Assembly (NCBI GenBank): GCA_029946065.1
Contig: JAQSDU010000007.1
Coordinates: 186,001-250,000, forward strand
Direction: 5' to 3'
From: Flavobacterium sp.
GTDB lineage: Bacteria; Bacteroidota; Bacteroidia; Flavobacteriales; Flavobacteriaceae
DNA length: 64,000 nucleotides
The translations under genes were made by a program, and so were the position numbers. Below are positions 1-10,074 of this stretch, piece after piece; position 1 is the first letter of the stretch; the number at the start of each line of letters is the position of its first letter. The notes beneath the pieces were generated by a model that searched no databases, was not told where the DNA came from, and worked only from the letters and a program-made list of their open reading frames with translations.

Positions 1-2331
1 AATTTCACGAATATTATTTTGTGTAAGTGGCGTAAACATTACAATATCGTCAATCCTATTGATGAATTCCGGACGAACGGTTTGTTTCAGTAATCCTAAG
101 ACTTCCGTTTTTGCGGTTTCAGTTGCGGCTTCAATGCTACTGCTTAAATTGTCAAATCGTTCTTGTATGATGTCACTTCCCATATTGGAAGTCATGATGA
201 TAATCGTATTCTTGAAATCGGCAACACGCCCTTTATTGTCCGTCAGTCTGCCTTCATCCAAAACCTGCAGCAAAATATTGAAGGTATCCGGATGCGCTTT
301 TTCAATCTCGTCAAGCAATACTACAGAATAAGGTTTTCGTCTCACCGCCTCGGTCAATTGCCCGCCCTCATCATAACCAACATAACCCGGAGGCGCTCCA
401 ACCAGACGGCTCACGCTGTGTCTTTCTTGGTATTCGCTCATGTCGATACGGGTCATCGCATTCTCATCGTCAAAAAGGTAAGTGGCAAGTGCTTTTGCGA
501 GTTCTGTTTTGCCAACACCGGTCGTTCCAAGGAATAAAAATGTTCCGATTGGTTTTTTCACATCCTGCAAACCTGCGCGGCTTCTTCTTACGGCATCGCT
601 CACGGCTTCAATGGCTTCTTCTTGTCCGACCACGCGTTTGTGCAGTTCGCTTTCCAGTTGTAGTAGTTTTTCACGCTCGCCTTGCAGCATTTTCATTACT
701 GGAATTCCTGTCCACTTGGCAACAACTTCGGCGATATCTTCGCGGGTTACTTCTTCTTTGATTAAATTCTTGCCGTCTTTTTCCTGTAATTGTTTTTGGA
801 ATTGGTCCAACCGCTCTTGCGCTTCCTTAATTTTTCCGTAGCGCAATTCAGCTACTTTTCCGTAATCGCCATCGCGTTCGGCACGTTCAGCATCCATTTT
901 GAAATTTTCGATTTCGGTTTTTGTCTGCTGTACGTTGTCAACAATTTCTTTTTCGCTTTTCCATTGTGCATAAATTTCGTTGCGGTCTTCTTTCAGGTTG
1001 GCGAGTTCCATTCCAAGTGACTTGAGTTTCTGGTCGTCATTTTCCCTTTTAATGGCTTCGATTTCGATTTGCATTTGCATGATTTTGCGATCTAGTACGT
1101 CGAGTTCTTCTGGTTTGGAGTTGATTTCCATACGCAATTTAGAAGCTGCCTCGTCCATCAAATCAATGGCTTTATCGGGAAGAAAACGGTTCGTAATATA
1201 GCGTTGCGATAATTCAACAGCCGCCAGAATCGCTTCATCTTTGATGCGCACTTGGTGGTGGGTTTCATATTTTTCTTTGATACCACGAAGGATAGAAACG
1301 GCACTTTCTGTATCCGGTTCATCGATCATTACTTTTTGAAAACGGCGTTCGAGTGCTTTGTCTTTCTCGAAATATTTTTGGTATTCGTCTAAAGTCGTCG
1401 CGCCAATCGCACGCAATTCGCCACGTGCCAATGCGGGTTTCAGGATATTTGCGGCATCCATCGCACCTTCACCGCCGCCGGCACCAACAAGTGTGTGGAT
1501 TTCGTCGATGAACAAAACGATATCGCCTTCGGCAGCAGTCACTTCTTTGACGACAGATTTCAAGCGTTCCTCAAATTCTCCTTTGAATTTTGCTCCGGCA
1601 ATTAACGCACCCATATCAAGTGAAAAGACGATTTTGCCTTTCAGGTTTTCTGGCACATCACCATCAACGATTCGGTGGGCAAGCCCTTCTGCAATGGCAG
1701 TTTTACCAACGCCCGGCTCACCAACTAACATCGGGTTATTTTTTGTCCTTCGGGTTAGAATTTGCAACACACGACGGATTTCTTCATCGCGGCCAATCAC
1801 TGGGTCAAGTTTGCCGTTTCTGGCGAGTTCGTTGAGGTTTTTTGCGTATTTGTTCAAGGCATTATAGGTTTCTTCGGCAGAAGATGAGGTCACACGTTCG
1901 CCTTTTCGCAATTCGTCGATGGCGGCACGCAGTCCTTTTTCGGTCACACTTTGGTCTTTTAATATTTGGGCAACTTTGCTTTTGGAATTGAAAATCCCGA
2001 GTAGCAAATGTTCGATAGAAATGAATTCGTCGTTCATTTTTTGAGCGATGGACACCGACTCATTGAGTGCTTTTGAAGCGTCTCGTGACAATTGGATATC
2101 ACCACCTGATACTTTCGGGAAACTTTCGAGCGTACTTTCTAGTATCTTTTGGAATAGTGGGACATTCACGTTGAGTTTCTTCAGAATAAAAGGCGCAACA
2201 TTCTCATCGACTTCAAAAATTGCCTTGAAGAGGTGCTCATTTTCGATCTGTTGGTGGCCCATTTCTTGCGCAATCTGTTGCGCTTTTTGGATGGCTTCCT
2301 GAGATTTTATTGTAAAATTATTAAAGTTCAT
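1..2331 (-). CDS. clpB: ATP-dependent disaggregase ClpB, C-terminus cut by window edge
   Basis: This is the Hsp100 chaperone that works with DnaK to pull apart cytoplasmic protein aggregates. About 777 residues are visible of a family length near 865, so only the C-terminal end lies outside the window. Reading the reverse strand gives the Clp N-domain (about residues 1-150), the first AAA+ module with Walker A GEPGVGKT near residue 204, the coiled-coil middle domain (about 400-530, rich in charged residues), and the second AAA+ module with Walker A GTTGVGKT near residue 602. The middle domain separates ClpB from ClpA and ClpC. The start at 2331 gives the expected N-terminus ([13 protein letters not shown]). 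The plus-strand open frames over this stretch are shadows. Confidence 0.96.
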   Translation of the reverse strand, partial: MNFNNFTIKSQEAIQKAQQIAQEMGHQQIENEHLFKAIFEVDENVAPFILKKLNVNVPLFQKILESTLESFPKVSGGDIQLSRDASKALNESVSIAQKMNDEFISIEHLLLGIFNSKSKVAQILKDQSVTEKGLRAAIDELRKGERVTSSSAEETYNALNKYAKNLNELARNGKLDPVIGRDEEIRRVLQILTRRTKNNPMLVGEPGVGKTAIAEGLAHRIVDGDVPENLKGKIVFSLDMGALIAGAKFKGEFEERLKSVVKEVTAAEGDIVLFIDEIHTLVGAGGGEGAMDAANILKPALARGELRAIGATTLDEYQKYFEKDKALERRFQKVMIDEPDTESAVSILRGIKEKYETHHQVRIKDEAILAAVELSQRYITNRFLPDKAIDLMDEAASKLRMEINSKPEELDVLDRKIMQMQIEIEAIKRENDDQKLKSLGMELANLKEDRNEIYAQWKSEKEIVDNVQQTKTEIENFKMDAERAERDGDYGKVAELRYGKIKEAQERLDQFQKQLQEKDGKNLIKEEVTREDIAEVVAKWTGIPVMKMLQGEREKLLQLESELHKRVVGQEEAIEAVSDAVRRSRAGLQDVKKPIGTFLFLGTTGVGKTELAKALATYLFDDENAMTRIDMSEYQERHSVSRLVGAPPGYVGYDEGGQLTEAVRRKPYSVVLLDEIEKAHPDTFNILLQVLDEGRLTDNKGRVADFKNTIIIMTSNMGSDIIQERFDNLSSSIEAATETAKTEVLGLLKQTVRPEFINRIDDIVMFTPLTQNNIREI

Positions 2332-2359
2332 ATCGTTTTTTTAAGTCGTTGCTTTTTGC

Positions 2360-2367
2360 TAACTTTG
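2360..2367 (+). promoter_or_regulatory. TAnnTTTG promoter element for ytxJ
   Basis: TAACTTTG matches the Bacteroidetes -7 element TAnnTTTG. It points to the ytxJ start about 105 bases downstream and lies in the gap divergent from clpB. No TTG -33 element is seen at the usual spacing. Confidence 0.4.
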
Positions 2368-2472
2368 GAAAAACCGACAATTTGTGTTCCAATTCACGAA
2401 TCAGGACAAAATGACCGTTTTGGTTGTTTTTTATCGATTTGTATCGGTCAAATTGTCTTAAAATACGACAAA

Positions 2473-2859
2473 ATGAGTTTTTTTAAGAATATATTCGGCG
2501 ATGATAAACCTGAAGAAATGCCTAAAGTGCATTGGTATTACCTCGAATCGATGGCTGAATTGGATGCTATAGAGAATGTTTCTTTCGAGAAGCCAGTGGC
2601 GATTTTCAAACATAGTACACGTTGTAGTATTAGCCGTTTTTCGTTGAAGCAATTTGAAAATGAATATGCCATTGAATCCAATAAAATGGAATTGTATTTC
2701 CTAGATTTATTGGCACATAGGGAGATTTCGGATACAATAGCTTCTCGTTTTGGCGTTCAGCACCAATCGCCACAGCTTATTGTAATTCAAAATGGTAAAG
2801 CTATTTTTGACGCTTCCCACAGCGATATTCAAGCCGATGTATTACAGCAATATGTTTGA
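2473..2859 (+). CDS. ytxJ: Bacillithiol-system monothiol thioredoxin YtxJ
   Basis: A 128-residue cytoplasmic thioredoxin-fold protein of the YtxJ (DUF2847) family, associated with bacillithiol redox chemistry. The signature is FKHSTRCSIS with the single catalytic Cys at residue 51, a CxxS motif instead of CxxC. The cis-Pro region QSPQL and a C-terminal helix follow. The open frame extends upstream to 2233, but this ATG gives the family N-terminus (MSFFKNIFG). The gene is divergent from clpB. YtxJ in Flavobacteriia is consistent with bacillithiol as a low-molecular thiol, but nothing in this window makes bacillithiol. Confidence 0.88.
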   Translation: MSFFKNIFGDDKPEEMPKVHWYYLESMAELDAIENVSFEKPVAIFKHSTRCSISRFSLKQFENEYAIESNKMELYFLDLLAHREISDTIASRFGVQHQSPQLIVIQNGKAIFDASHSDIQADVLQQYV

Positions 2860-3049
2860 TTATTGAATTTAAATTTCACTTCCCAAAGCGTCGGAATGTG
2901 CCTTTTTCACATCTCTTTGCGGAGCAAAAGAAGGTAATTGCGTCAGCCTAACTGTATTTAAATTACCAAACGGCCAAAGGTTTTAATCGAAGTAATTAAG
3001 AATATTAACAAAAAAATGTTATTTTGCCGCACTATTTAATTTGTAAGGC

Positions 3050-3652
3050 GTGTATCAAAAACTATTAACTTTTACTTTAAAGCGACTTTTGGTTGTCATT
3101 ATCGCAGGTTTATTGGTGTATTCGTTATATGATAAGGATTTTCTGCTGATGTTGCTTTTGGCATTTTTTTGCGTTATTGTCTATGTTAGAAAGCGCAAAA
3201 GCCCAGACGCAACAATCTATTTTTTAGGGTTCGGAATATCAGCAATAGGTGGTTTTTTTGCTGAGCATTGGGGCATTGCCAGCGGTTTATGGAAATACCA
3301 TAATTTGACAGGAGGACGCACGTTTCCGTATTGGTTGCCTTTTGCATGGGGACTTGCTTTTTACGTTTTATACGAATTTGAGGCGCAATATATCCGTATT
3401 TTGAAGTTAAAAACCATTCAGAGTAAAATGGCTTTGACGCTTTATGCATCGGCACTTTTGCCAACAGTTGGAGAAATCATAGCGGTAAATACGGGCGTAT
3501 GGACTTATTATGGCCCATACAAAATATTAGGAATTCCAATTGCTATGATTGGGCTACTCGTGCTTTTTCACACATCAGTTTTTTTGTTGCTGTGCTTCGT
3601 AAATAGTTATTGGAAAATGGGCAATACTGTGTTTTTACTGGAGAAAAAATAA
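3050..3652 (+). CDS. Unknown polytopic membrane protein with a duplicated GxWxY motif
   Basis: A 200-residue protein of about six hydrophobic segments, function not recognised. It appears to start with GTG at 3050; the first later ATG would delete the N-terminal membrane segment. The sequence carries two similar polar motifs at membrane borders: EHWGIASGLWKYHN near residue 72 and GEIIAVNTGVWTYYGP near residue 142, both E-x-(5-7)-G-x-W-x-Y. This internal repeat recalls membrane isoprenoid/carotenoid enzymes such as CruF-type or lycopene-cyclase-like families, but I cannot assign it. It is a single gene between ytxJ and an oppositely oriented lipoprotein gene. Confidence 0.7.
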   Translation: MYQKLLTFTLKRLLVVIIAGLLVYSLYDKDFLLMLLLAFFCVIVYVRKRKSPDATIYFLGFGISAIGGFFAEHWGIASGLWKYHNLTGGRTFPYWLPFAWGLAFYVLYEFEAQYIRILKLKTIQSKMALTLYASALLPTVGEIIAVNTGVWTYYGPYKILGIPIAMIGLLVLFHTSVFLLLCFVNSYWKMGNTVFLLEKK

Positions 3653-3695
3653 TTTCATTGCCATTGATTTGTGCAACGGCAATGAAAAATATAAA

Positions 3696-4874
3696 TTAAA
3701 ATCGGTTCCGTACCAAAATCTCTTTAAGTTTCAATTTCAAATCTTCGCCTGTATCAAAAACCATTTGTTCATTTGATGGAAATGGTACTCTTGTTCTGTT
3801 GAAATTGTCATAATATTCTTTATCCACCGCACGTTTATCGCCTTTTATTTTAGCATAAACATTCTCAAACAGGAATTGGCTTGTTACCGGAAATGTCTGT
3901 AAAAGTTGATTCGTTTTAAAATTAATATAGTCAATTTTTGCGGTTACCTGACACGTTTTTAGTTGTCGTGTTTCTAATATTTTGGCTTTTACAATTCGCA
4001 AATCTTCCACCATAATTGGATTACCAAGACTGTCATTGACCACATGACCGCGGTTGTCAAGTAGTTTTTTCATTCCAATCTTAATCTGCTTTTCATTATT
4101 GAATTCTTTTTCTTTGACCTGCTCTGGCGAAATATTGATCTGACGGAAATTTACAATCACACCGTAATCATAATCAATACCTTGTTGGCGATTGCTATGG
4201 TAAACGGTCCATTTGTTGTTGAGTCCCATTGTACTAAAATCCAGTAAATCGTTCTCCAATCGTATCGGAATTGCAAGATTGGTTTCATTTTTTGTATAAA
4301 CACTTACAAAATCGGTGCCTTTAAAAAGCGCTTCTTCGGTCAGTTTTCGGACATCTTTATAATCAGGATCAAGCGAATTCAGGTAAACCAAATCGTCATA
4401 AGCACGTCTGTAATTGTCTTTGTTTTTTGTGCCTAGCAATCCTTTTGAATTGTCGTATAAATATTTTGAAAGTGCTTTTTTGCTGCTTACAATTTGATCG
4501 GAATAATCGTCGAAAGCAAACTTTGCCTCGCGATTTTCTTTGATTATTCTTAAAGGTAAAAGTGGACGAATATTTTCTTGTCTGCTGTTTAAATCTACAT
4601 AAGTCTGGTAAATTTTTTCCAAATTCGACGGATTTGCATCTTTAAACCACAAGTTAATATTGGATATGTCGCGTTCTTTGGCTTTTGCAAATGCTTCTTC
4701 AAGGATCAATACATAATCCTGTTTTCCTTTAGCGTTTTTATTGCCTTGTAAGCCTTGGGTTGCCATTTGGAGCGCGCCTTCATAATCGCCCGAAGTAAGC
4801 ATACTTTTGGTTTGTTTAATGGCACAAGAAGTAACAAGAATAAAAGCAGCAAGTAGTAAAGTAATTTTCCTCAT
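3696..4874 (-). CDS. TPR-like helical lipoprotein, function unknown
   Basis: The precursor is 392 residues, with start at 4874 chosen because MRKITLLLAAFILVTSC is a complete signal peptide with lipobox (VTSC). The open frame runs nine codons further up without a better start. After the Cys comes a basic helical region reading like tetratricopeptide repeats (SGDYEGALQMATQGLQGN; AYDDLVYLNSLDPDYKDV), followed by a beta-rich C-terminal half. Probably an outer- or inner-membrane-anchored envelope protein. A consensus TATATTTG promoter lies on this strand at 4899-4906. Specific function unknown. Confidence 0.82.
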   Translation of the reverse strand: MRKITLLLAAFILVTSCAIKQTKSMLTSGDYEGALQMATQGLQGNKNAKGKQDYVLILEEAFAKAKERDISNINLWFKDANPSNLEKIYQTYVDLNSRQENIRPLLPLRIIKENREAKFAFDDYSDQIVSSKKALSKYLYDNSKGLLGTKNKDNYRRAYDDLVYLNSLDPDYKDVRKLTEEALFKGTDFVSVYTKNETNLAIPIRLENDLLDFSTMGLNNKWTVYHSNRQQGIDYDYGVIVNFRQINISPEQVKEKEFNNEKQIKIGMKKLLDNRGHVVNDSLGNPIMVEDLRIVKAKILETRQLKTCQVTAKIDYINFKTNQLLQTFPVTSQFLFENVYAKIKGDKRAVDKEYYDNFNRTRVPFPSNEQMVFDTGEDLKLKLKEILVRNRF

Positions 4875-4995
4875 GATTTGGTTTTGTTTTTGGTCCGACA
4901 AATATAGATTTTTTTGCTTAACCCTTTGAGGGTTTCAATCGATGAAAGCATTAATTCAAAATCGATGCCAAATTAAACCAGAAAGATTTAAAAAA

Positions 4996-5037
4996 ATTAA
5001 GGTTCATTAGGAACTAATCCTTAATGAACCTTAATTA
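4996..5037. terminator. Strong 15-bp stem-loop between fahA and the lipoprotein gene
   Basis: AATTAAGGTTCATTA (4996-5010) pairs perfectly with TAATGAACCTTAATT (5023-5037) across a 12-base loop. It sits about 60 bases past the fahA stop, both flanking genes being on the minus strand. There is an A run on the left flank, so on the minus strand it is followed by a T run (4990-4995 complement), consistent with a fahA terminator. Confidence 0.7.
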
Positions 5038-5098
5038 TGCAATAGTTTCAATTTATTTTATAATCACCAGCACTAAAACGCTGGAGTGAATGAAAAGC

Positions 5099-6382
5099 TT
5101 ATTTTCTCACATAAGGCGGTAACAATTTCGTGCATACTTCGCCAAAACCAATTCGCACTTCGTTATTCTTACACCAGCCTTTGATTCTTACACTGTCATT
5201 GTCATTGATAAATTTACGCTCTGTACCGTCTTTCAGCTTGATCGGATTTTTACCACCCCAAGTCAGTTCTAACATCGATCCGAAACTGTCCGGCGTTGGT
5301 CCCGAAATCGTCCCGGAACCCATCATATCTCCTGAATTTACACGGCATCCGTTAGAAGTATGGTGCGCTAATTGCTGGCACATCGACCAATACATATATT
5401 TAAAATTCGAATGGGAAACTACCGTTGGTTCGCCATTTTCCGGCTCGATTTCTACTTCAAGATTGATGTCAAATGCATTCTTCCCTTTTTGCTGTAAATA
5501 CGGCAATGGCGTTGGATCTTGTTTCGGTCCTTTTGTGCGGAACGGCTCCAGGGCATCCATAGTCACAATCCAAGGAGAAATAGAAGAGGCAAAATTTTTC
5601 GCTAAAAATGGTCCAAGTGGCACATATTCCCATTTCTGGATATCGCGCGCACTCCAATCGTTCAGCAAAACCATTCCGAAAATATAATCTTCGGCTTCAT
5701 GAACGGGGATATTTTCACCCATTACGTTAGCGTCAGTTGTGATAAAAGCAGTTTCTAGTTCAAAATCAATTAGTCTTGAAGGGCCAAAAACAGGTGTTGT
5801 TTCGCCATTTGGAACTGTTTGTCCCATCGGTCTGTGAATCGGAATTCCAGATGGAACAATGGAAGAACTTCTTCCATGATAACCCACCGGAATGTGCAAC
5901 CAGTTCGGCAAAAGTGCATTTTCGGGATCTCGAAACATTTTTCCGACATTGGTAGCGTGCTCTTTACTCGAATAAAAATCGGTATAATCGCCAATCAAAA
6001 CAGGCAATTGCATTTCTACATCTTCAATATTAAAGACAACGATATCGCGGTGTTCAACATTGTCACGCAATTTAGCATTTTTGGCGTCGAATAATTCGGC
6101 AATGCGGTTGCGCACGAGTCGCCAAGTCTTTTTCCCATCAGAAATAAAGTCGTTGAGTGTGTCCTGCATGAACATATCGTCGGTCAATTCAATTCCGTCG
6201 AAATAATTGAGTTGCTGCAAGGCACCCAAATCAATGGCATAATTTCCAATTCTTGTTCCAATTGTTATCACATCATCTTTTGTAAGAAAAACCCCAAAAG
6301 GAATATTTTGTATTGGAAAATCACTGTCACTGGGGACATCAAGCCAAGATTTTCGATTTGGATTATTCGCGGTTATAGGCAT
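5099..6382 (-). CDS. fahA: Fumarylacetoacetase
   Basis: Cleaves fumarylacetoacetate to fumarate and acetoacetate, the last step of tyrosine/homogentisate breakdown. The 427-residue length is typical. The N-terminal FAH domain (about 1-115) is followed by the catalytic mixed beta-roll. Visible family motifs are DYTDFYSSKEHATNVG near residue 132 (metal-binding Asp and substrate loop), GYHGRSSS near residue 163 (catalytic His), the metal-binding acidic cluster FELETAF, and NDWSARDIQKWEYVPLGPF. The N-terminus (MPITANNPNRKSWL) supports the start at 6382. It is divergent from glyA with about 108 bases between. No other tyrosine-degradation gene is in the window. Confidence 0.96.
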   Translation of the reverse strand: MPITANNPNRKSWLDVPSDSDFPIQNIPFGVFLTKDDVITIGTRIGNYAIDLGALQQLNYFDGIELTDDMFMQDTLNDFISDGKKTWRLVRNRIAELFDAKNAKLRDNVEHRDIVVFNIEDVEMQLPVLIGDYTDFYSSKEHATNVGKMFRDPENALLPNWLHIPVGYHGRSSSIVPSGIPIHRPMGQTVPNGETTPVFGPSRLIDFELETAFITTDANVMGENIPVHEAEDYIFGMVLLNDWSARDIQKWEYVPLGPFLAKNFASSISPWIVTMDALEPFRTKGPKQDPTPLPYLQQKGKNAFDINLEVEIEPENGEPTVVSHSNFKYMYWSMCQQLAHHTSNGCRVNSGDMMGSGTISGPTPDSFGSMLELTWGGKNPIKLKDGTERKFINDNDSVRIKGWCKNNEVRIGFGEVCTKLLPPYVRK

Positions 6383-6456
6383 ATTTAGGTTTGTTTGAGT
6401 AATTAAATTCAGTTAGTAAATATAAAATTATCATTCATTTTAACAAACGATTTTTG

Positions 6457-6464
6457 TAATTTTG
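6457..6464 (+). promoter_or_regulatory. TAnnTTTG promoter element for glyA
   Basis: TAATTTTG matches the Bacteroidetes -7 consensus, 27 bases before the glyA ATG. A TTG -33 box at the usual spacing is not obvious. Confidence 0.5.
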
Positions 6465-6490
6465 CAATCAAATTAACGAAAAATTATCAA

Positions 6491-7765
6491 ATGCAACACG
6501 ACGAACAAATTTTTGACTTAATTCTCGACGAACAAGACAGACAGATTAACGGATTAGAACTTATTGCTTCCGAGAACTTTGTAAGTGACCAGGTAATGGA
6601 AGCCGCTGGTTCCGTACTCACAAATAAATATGCCGAGGGTTATCCCGGTAAAAGATATTACGGTGGCTGTGAGGTTGTTGATATCGTAGAGCAAATTGCA
6701 ATTGACCGTGCCAAGGCACTTTTCGGCGCGGAATATGCCAACGTTCAGCCGCATTCAGGTTCACAAGCAAATACAGCAGTTTATGCAGCTTGTTTGAAAC
6801 CGGGCGATAAGATTTTAGGTTTCGACCTTTCGCATGGTGGGCATTTGACGCATGGTTCTCCCGTAAACTTCTCCGGAAAATTATACAATCCTGTTTTTTA
6901 TGGTGTAGAAAAAGAAACCGGAAGATTCGATTACGATAAAATTCAGGAGATTGCAACACGCGAAATGCCAAAAATGATCATTGCCGGAGCATCTGCTTAC
7001 TGCCGTGATATGGATTTTGAGCGTTTCCGTAAAATTGCCGACAGCGTTGGTGCTTTGCTTTTGGCAGATATTTCGCATCCAGCAGGATTGATCGCCAAAG
7101 GATTGATGAACGACCCAATACCGCATTGTCATATCATCACGACTACAACGCACAAAACATTGCGCGGACCAAGAGGCGGTATGATTTTGATGGGTAAAGA
7201 TTTTGAAAATCCATGGGGATTGACTACGCCAAAAGGAGAAATCAGGATGATGTCGTCGTTATTGGACTTGGCAGTTTTTCCGGGCAATCAAGGTGGTCCG
7301 TTAATGCATATCATAGCAGCAAAAGCAGTGGCTTTTGGCGAAGCTTTATCGGATGAGTTTTTTCACTATGCGATGCAAGTTCAAAAAAATGCCAAAGCGA
7401 TGGCGGAAGCTTTTATGAAAAGAGACTATAACCTTATTTCAGGAGGCACCGATAACCACATGATGCTTATCGATTTAAGAAATAAAAATATCACTGGTAA
7501 GGAAGCGGAAAATGCTTTGGTAAAAGCCGAAATTACTGTGAACAAAAATATGGTGCCATTTGACGACAAATCGCCATTTGTGACTTCTGGAATCCGCATT
7601 GGAACACCTGCAATCACAACCAGAGGTTTGGTGGAATCGGATATGGAAAGTATTGTAGATATGATAGATCGTGTTTTGACGAACCATACCAATGAGGAAA
7701 TAATTGAAGAAATCGCTGCAGAAGTAAACGAAATGATGAGCGAGAGAGCGATTTTCGTATTCTAA
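6491..7765 (+). CDS. glyA: Serine hydroxymethyltransferase
   Basis: PLP enzyme interconverting serine plus tetrahydrofolate with glycine plus methylene-tetrahydrofolate, the main source of one-carbon units. The 424 residues match the family. Visible motifs are LIASENFVS near residue 21, YPGKRYYGG near residue 53, and [14 protein letters not shown] near residue 218, whose Lys carries PLP. The protein ends in SERAIFVF. A perfect hairpin terminator follows directly at 7787. Single-gene unit, divergent from fahA. Confidence 0.97.
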   Translation: MQHDEQIFDLILDEQDRQINGLELIASENFVSDQVMEAAGSVLTNKYAEGYPGKRYYGGCEVVDIVEQIAIDRAKALFGAEYANVQPHSGSQANTAVYAACLKPGDKILGFDLSHGGHLTHGSPVNFSGKLYNPVFYGVEKETGRFDYDKIQEIATREMPKMIIAGASAYCRDMDFERFRKIADSVGALLLADISHPAGLIAKGLMNDPIPHCHIITTTTHKTLRGPRGGMILMGKDFENPWGLTTPKGEIRMMSSLLDLAVFPGNQGGPLMHIIAAKAVAFGEALSDEFFHYAMQVQKNAKAMAEAFMKRDYNLISGGTDNHMMLIDLRNKNITGKEAENALVKAEITVNKNMVPFDDKSPFVTSGIRIGTPAITTRGLVESDMESIVDMIDRVLTNHTNEEIIEEIAAEVNEMMSERAIFVF

Positions 7766-7786
7766 ACACGATCAAAAAGTGTATAC

Positions 7787-7820
7787 AAAACCCACGCCAG
7801 TCGTGGGTTTTTTGTTTTTT
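7787..7820 (+). terminator. Rho-independent terminator after glyA
   Basis: AAAACCCACG (7787-7796), a five-base loop, then CGTGGGTTTT (7802-7811) running into a T-rich tail. It lies 22 bases after the glyA stop codon. Confidence 0.9.
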
Positions 7821-7868
7821 AAAATGAAATATATTAAAAAAAGTTGTAAAAAAATATGTAATAATTCA

Positions 7869-7894
7869 TTCGTACGAAATTTTTCTTACCTTTG
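7869..7894 (+). promoter_or_regulatory. Promoter and candidate operator of the first blaI-type gene
   Basis: TACCTTTG at 7887-7894 fits TAnnTTTG. A perfect 10-bp palindrome, TTCGTACGAA (7869-7878), sits between the likely -33 and -7 positions, where a repressor would block RNA polymerase. Whether the adjacent BlaI homologue binds it is inference; it differs from the AACTAT sites at the second BlaI locus. Confidence 0.5.
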
Positions 7895-7924
7895 AAATGT
7901 TCAATTATAAAAAATAAAGGAATC

Positions 7925-8302
7925 ATGCAATCGGAACCTACAAAATCAGAATTGGAAATTTTACAGGTGCTATGGCAATTTGGCCCATCAACGGTACGTT
8001 TTATCAACGATACATTAAATGAGCAGAAACGCGCCGTTCAATACACATCGACCTTAAAACTGATGCAGATTATGGCCGAGAAACAAATGCTGATAACCGA
8101 CAAATCCAGCATGAAACATATTTACAGCGCAGCAATAGAAGAGAAGAAGACCAAAGGCTTTCTGCTCGAAAAGTTCGTTGACAACTTGTACAATGGATCA
8201 AGTTCAAACCTGATGATGCAGTTGCTTGGTAACAAAAAAACCACTAAGCAAGAACTAAACGAAATCCGGGCGATGCTCGACAAAATCGAAAATAAAAAGT
8301 AG
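7925..8302 (+). CDS. BlaI/MecI-family transcriptional repressor
   Basis: A 125-residue winged-helix repressor. The N-terminal half (TKSELEILQVLWQFGPSTVRFINDTLNEQ) is the BlaI/MecI DNA-binding domain and the C-terminal helices (about 85-125) form the dimer and cleavage region. The ATG at 7925 gives the family start; the frame is open 11 codons further with only a TTG. Its stop is two bases from the start of the M56 peptidase, the usual BlaI-BlaR1 pairing in which the sensor peptidase triggers cleavage of the repressor. The regulon probably includes the peptidase and the TonB receptor. A second, independent pair lies at 48.6-50.9 kb. Confidence 0.92.
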   Translation: MQSEPTKSELEILQVLWQFGPSTVRFINDTLNEQKRAVQYTSTLKLMQIMAEKQMLITDKSSMKHIYSAAIEEKKTKGFLLEKFVDNLYNGSSSNLMMQLLGNKKTTKQELNEIRAMLDKIENKK

Positions 8303-8304
8303 CT

Positions 8305-10011
8305 ATGTTAGTAAGTGATACGGCGATAAAGGCGGTTTCGTGGGTGTTAGTTCACTCGCTTTGGCAGGGAATTGTACTGGCAGTTTGTGCTGGATTGGTT
8401 ATTTTAGTGACTAAGAAATCGGTTGCGGCTTTGCGTTACAATTTGTTATCGGCGTTGTTTGTCATTTTTCTTTTCACCGTTGGTCTCACGTTTAATTATG
8501 AATTCACGCCGAGCAATATCGATACAATTACTCGAATCAACATTCCGATATTACACGAACAGATCAATAGTGAGTTTGCACCAACAGACGCGGCGGATTT
8601 TTCAAATATAGCAATCAATTTTTTCAACAACAATGCTAATTTTATCGTCATGCTTTGGCTAATAGTATTCGCCTTTAAGCTATTCGGAATTTTCAATGCA
8701 TTTGGTAATGTTTATAGAATACGAAATTATAAAACTTTCCAACCTTCCCAATATTGGAAAAACAAGATTTCGGATTTGGCATTATTGATGCAAATCAAAA
8801 AGCCAATTGTACTGCTCGAATCGGCTCTGGTAAAAATACCTTCGGTAACCGGTTTTTTTAGGCCTATCATCTGTGTTCCTATTGGTATGTTTTCGAACCT
8901 GCCACACGATCAGGTAGAAGCGATTTTACTCCACGAACTCGCGCACGTCCGCAGAAAAGATTATATTATTAATTTGCTACAGCATCTGGCGGAGATTATT
9001 TTTTTCTTCAATCCCGGACTTTTATGGATCTCTTCTTTGATCAAAGACGAAAGGGAAAACTGCTGCGACGACATTGCGTTACAAATCATTGGCAATAAAA
9101 CTCATTTTGTTCATGCGTTGATTTCATTTGAAGAATACAACACTGAAAAACTTGTTGTGGCATTTGCAGGAAAGAAAAATCATTTGCTGTATCGGGTAAA
9201 AAGAATTATTTACAACGACAATAAATCACTGAATACCATTGAAAAGACATTTCTTTCATTGAGTTTGCTAATGATTGCAGTAATCTTGATAGCGTGTGCA
9301 AATCCGCAAAAGACAGCAGCATTACGCAATGAAATAAAGGAGTTAAAGCCAGTAAATGAAAACCAGCAATTAAATGTAAATCCAGAAACTTTGAGAGAGT
9401 TGAGCGATACTAATTCTTATGAAGAAATAAATCCAATAAACGAAAATGACCTGATTTATAATGCTGTGTCGCTATTTACACCGCCTGTAAATCAAATTAA
9501 TACTGAAGGATCAATGATTTATACCGTTCTAAATAAAGATGAACTGGCAGATCCCGTTTGTGTTCCCGTTTCCGTCTGCACCGTTGTGCCTGCTGAACCA
9601 GTTGAGCAACTTGAAATTTCAAATACGAATAGTGTTACAACGCGCACCACAAATGCTACAACGAAGACGTCTCACCATCTTGAAATAGAAGAGACGGTTT
9701 TTGATTCCGCCAATCCAAAAAACAACAAGCATATTACTTTGCGAACAGGTGTTTCCGGAAAAAACCTGACAGATGATATAGATGTTGACAATCTGAACAG
9801 GAATATAATGTCAGACCTAATCAATAAAAATATCATCAAAAGCACAGAAGGATTATCATACATGCTTTCTGATAACGTTCTTATTGTTAATGATTTAAAG
9901 CAATGCAAAACAATTCATGCTCAATTTAAAAGCAAATATTTAAATACAAAAAGTTATACCATTTGTTACAATTATGATTATTCCGGCGACCAGCATACCA
10001 TCAATAAATAA
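8305..10011 (+). CDS. M56 (BlaR1-like) sensor metallopeptidase
   Basis: A 568-residue membrane protein. Four hydrophobic segments (about 10-30, 35-58, 108-130 and 315-335) frame a cytoplasmic zinc protease domain with the HELAH motif at residues 210-214 and the downstream acidic ligand region KDERENCCDD. After the last membrane segment, ending in LIACAN, a long periplasmic tail of about 230 residues is rich in Asn/Thr/Glu and not recognisably a penicillin-binding sensor domain. So it is an M56 signalling protease with an unknown sensor tail, not a beta-lactam receptor. Co-transcribed with the BlaI repressor upstream. Confidence 0.9.
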   Translation: MLVSDTAIKAVSWVLVHSLWQGIVLAVCAGLVILVTKKSVAALRYNLLSALFVIFLFTVGLTFNYEFTPSNIDTITRINIPILHEQINSEFAPTDAADFSNIAINFFNNNANFIVMLWLIVFAFKLFGIFNAFGNVYRIRNYKTFQPSQYWKNKISDLALLMQIKKPIVLLESALVKIPSVTGFFRPIICVPIGMFSNLPHDQVEAILLHELAHVRRKDYIINLLQHLAEIIFFFNPGLLWISSLIKDERENCCDDIALQIIGNKTHFVHALISFEEYNTEKLVVAFAGKKNHLLYRVKRIIYNDNKSLNTIEKTFLSLSLLMIAVILIACANPQKTAALRNEIKELKPVNENQQLNVNPETLRELSDTNSYEEINPINENDLIYNAVSLFTPPVNQINTEGSMIYTVLNKDELADPVCVPVSVCTVVPAEPVEQLEISNTNSVTTRTTNATTKTSHHLEIEETVFDSANPKNNKHITLRTGVSGKNLTDDIDVDNLNRNIMSDLINKNIIKSTEGLSYMLSDNVLIVNDLKQCKTIHAQFKSKYLNTKSYTICYNYDYSGDQHTINK

Positions 10012-10074
10012 TCAATCAAGTCACAACCGAATAATTGGCATACAATATCAATCATCAATCAAAAAACGAATCAC

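Noticed and set aside
59..2302. Several plus-strand ORFs over the first 2.3 kb
   Set aside because: All are shadows of clpB, which reads cleanly on the minus strand with both AAA+ motifs.
5130..5687. 185-residue plus-strand ORF
   Set aside because: Antisense to fahA, whose catalytic motifs are on the other strand.
7925..10011. Beta-lactam resistance locus
   Set aside because: The M56 protein lacks a penicillin-binding domain and no beta-lactamase gene is adjacent.
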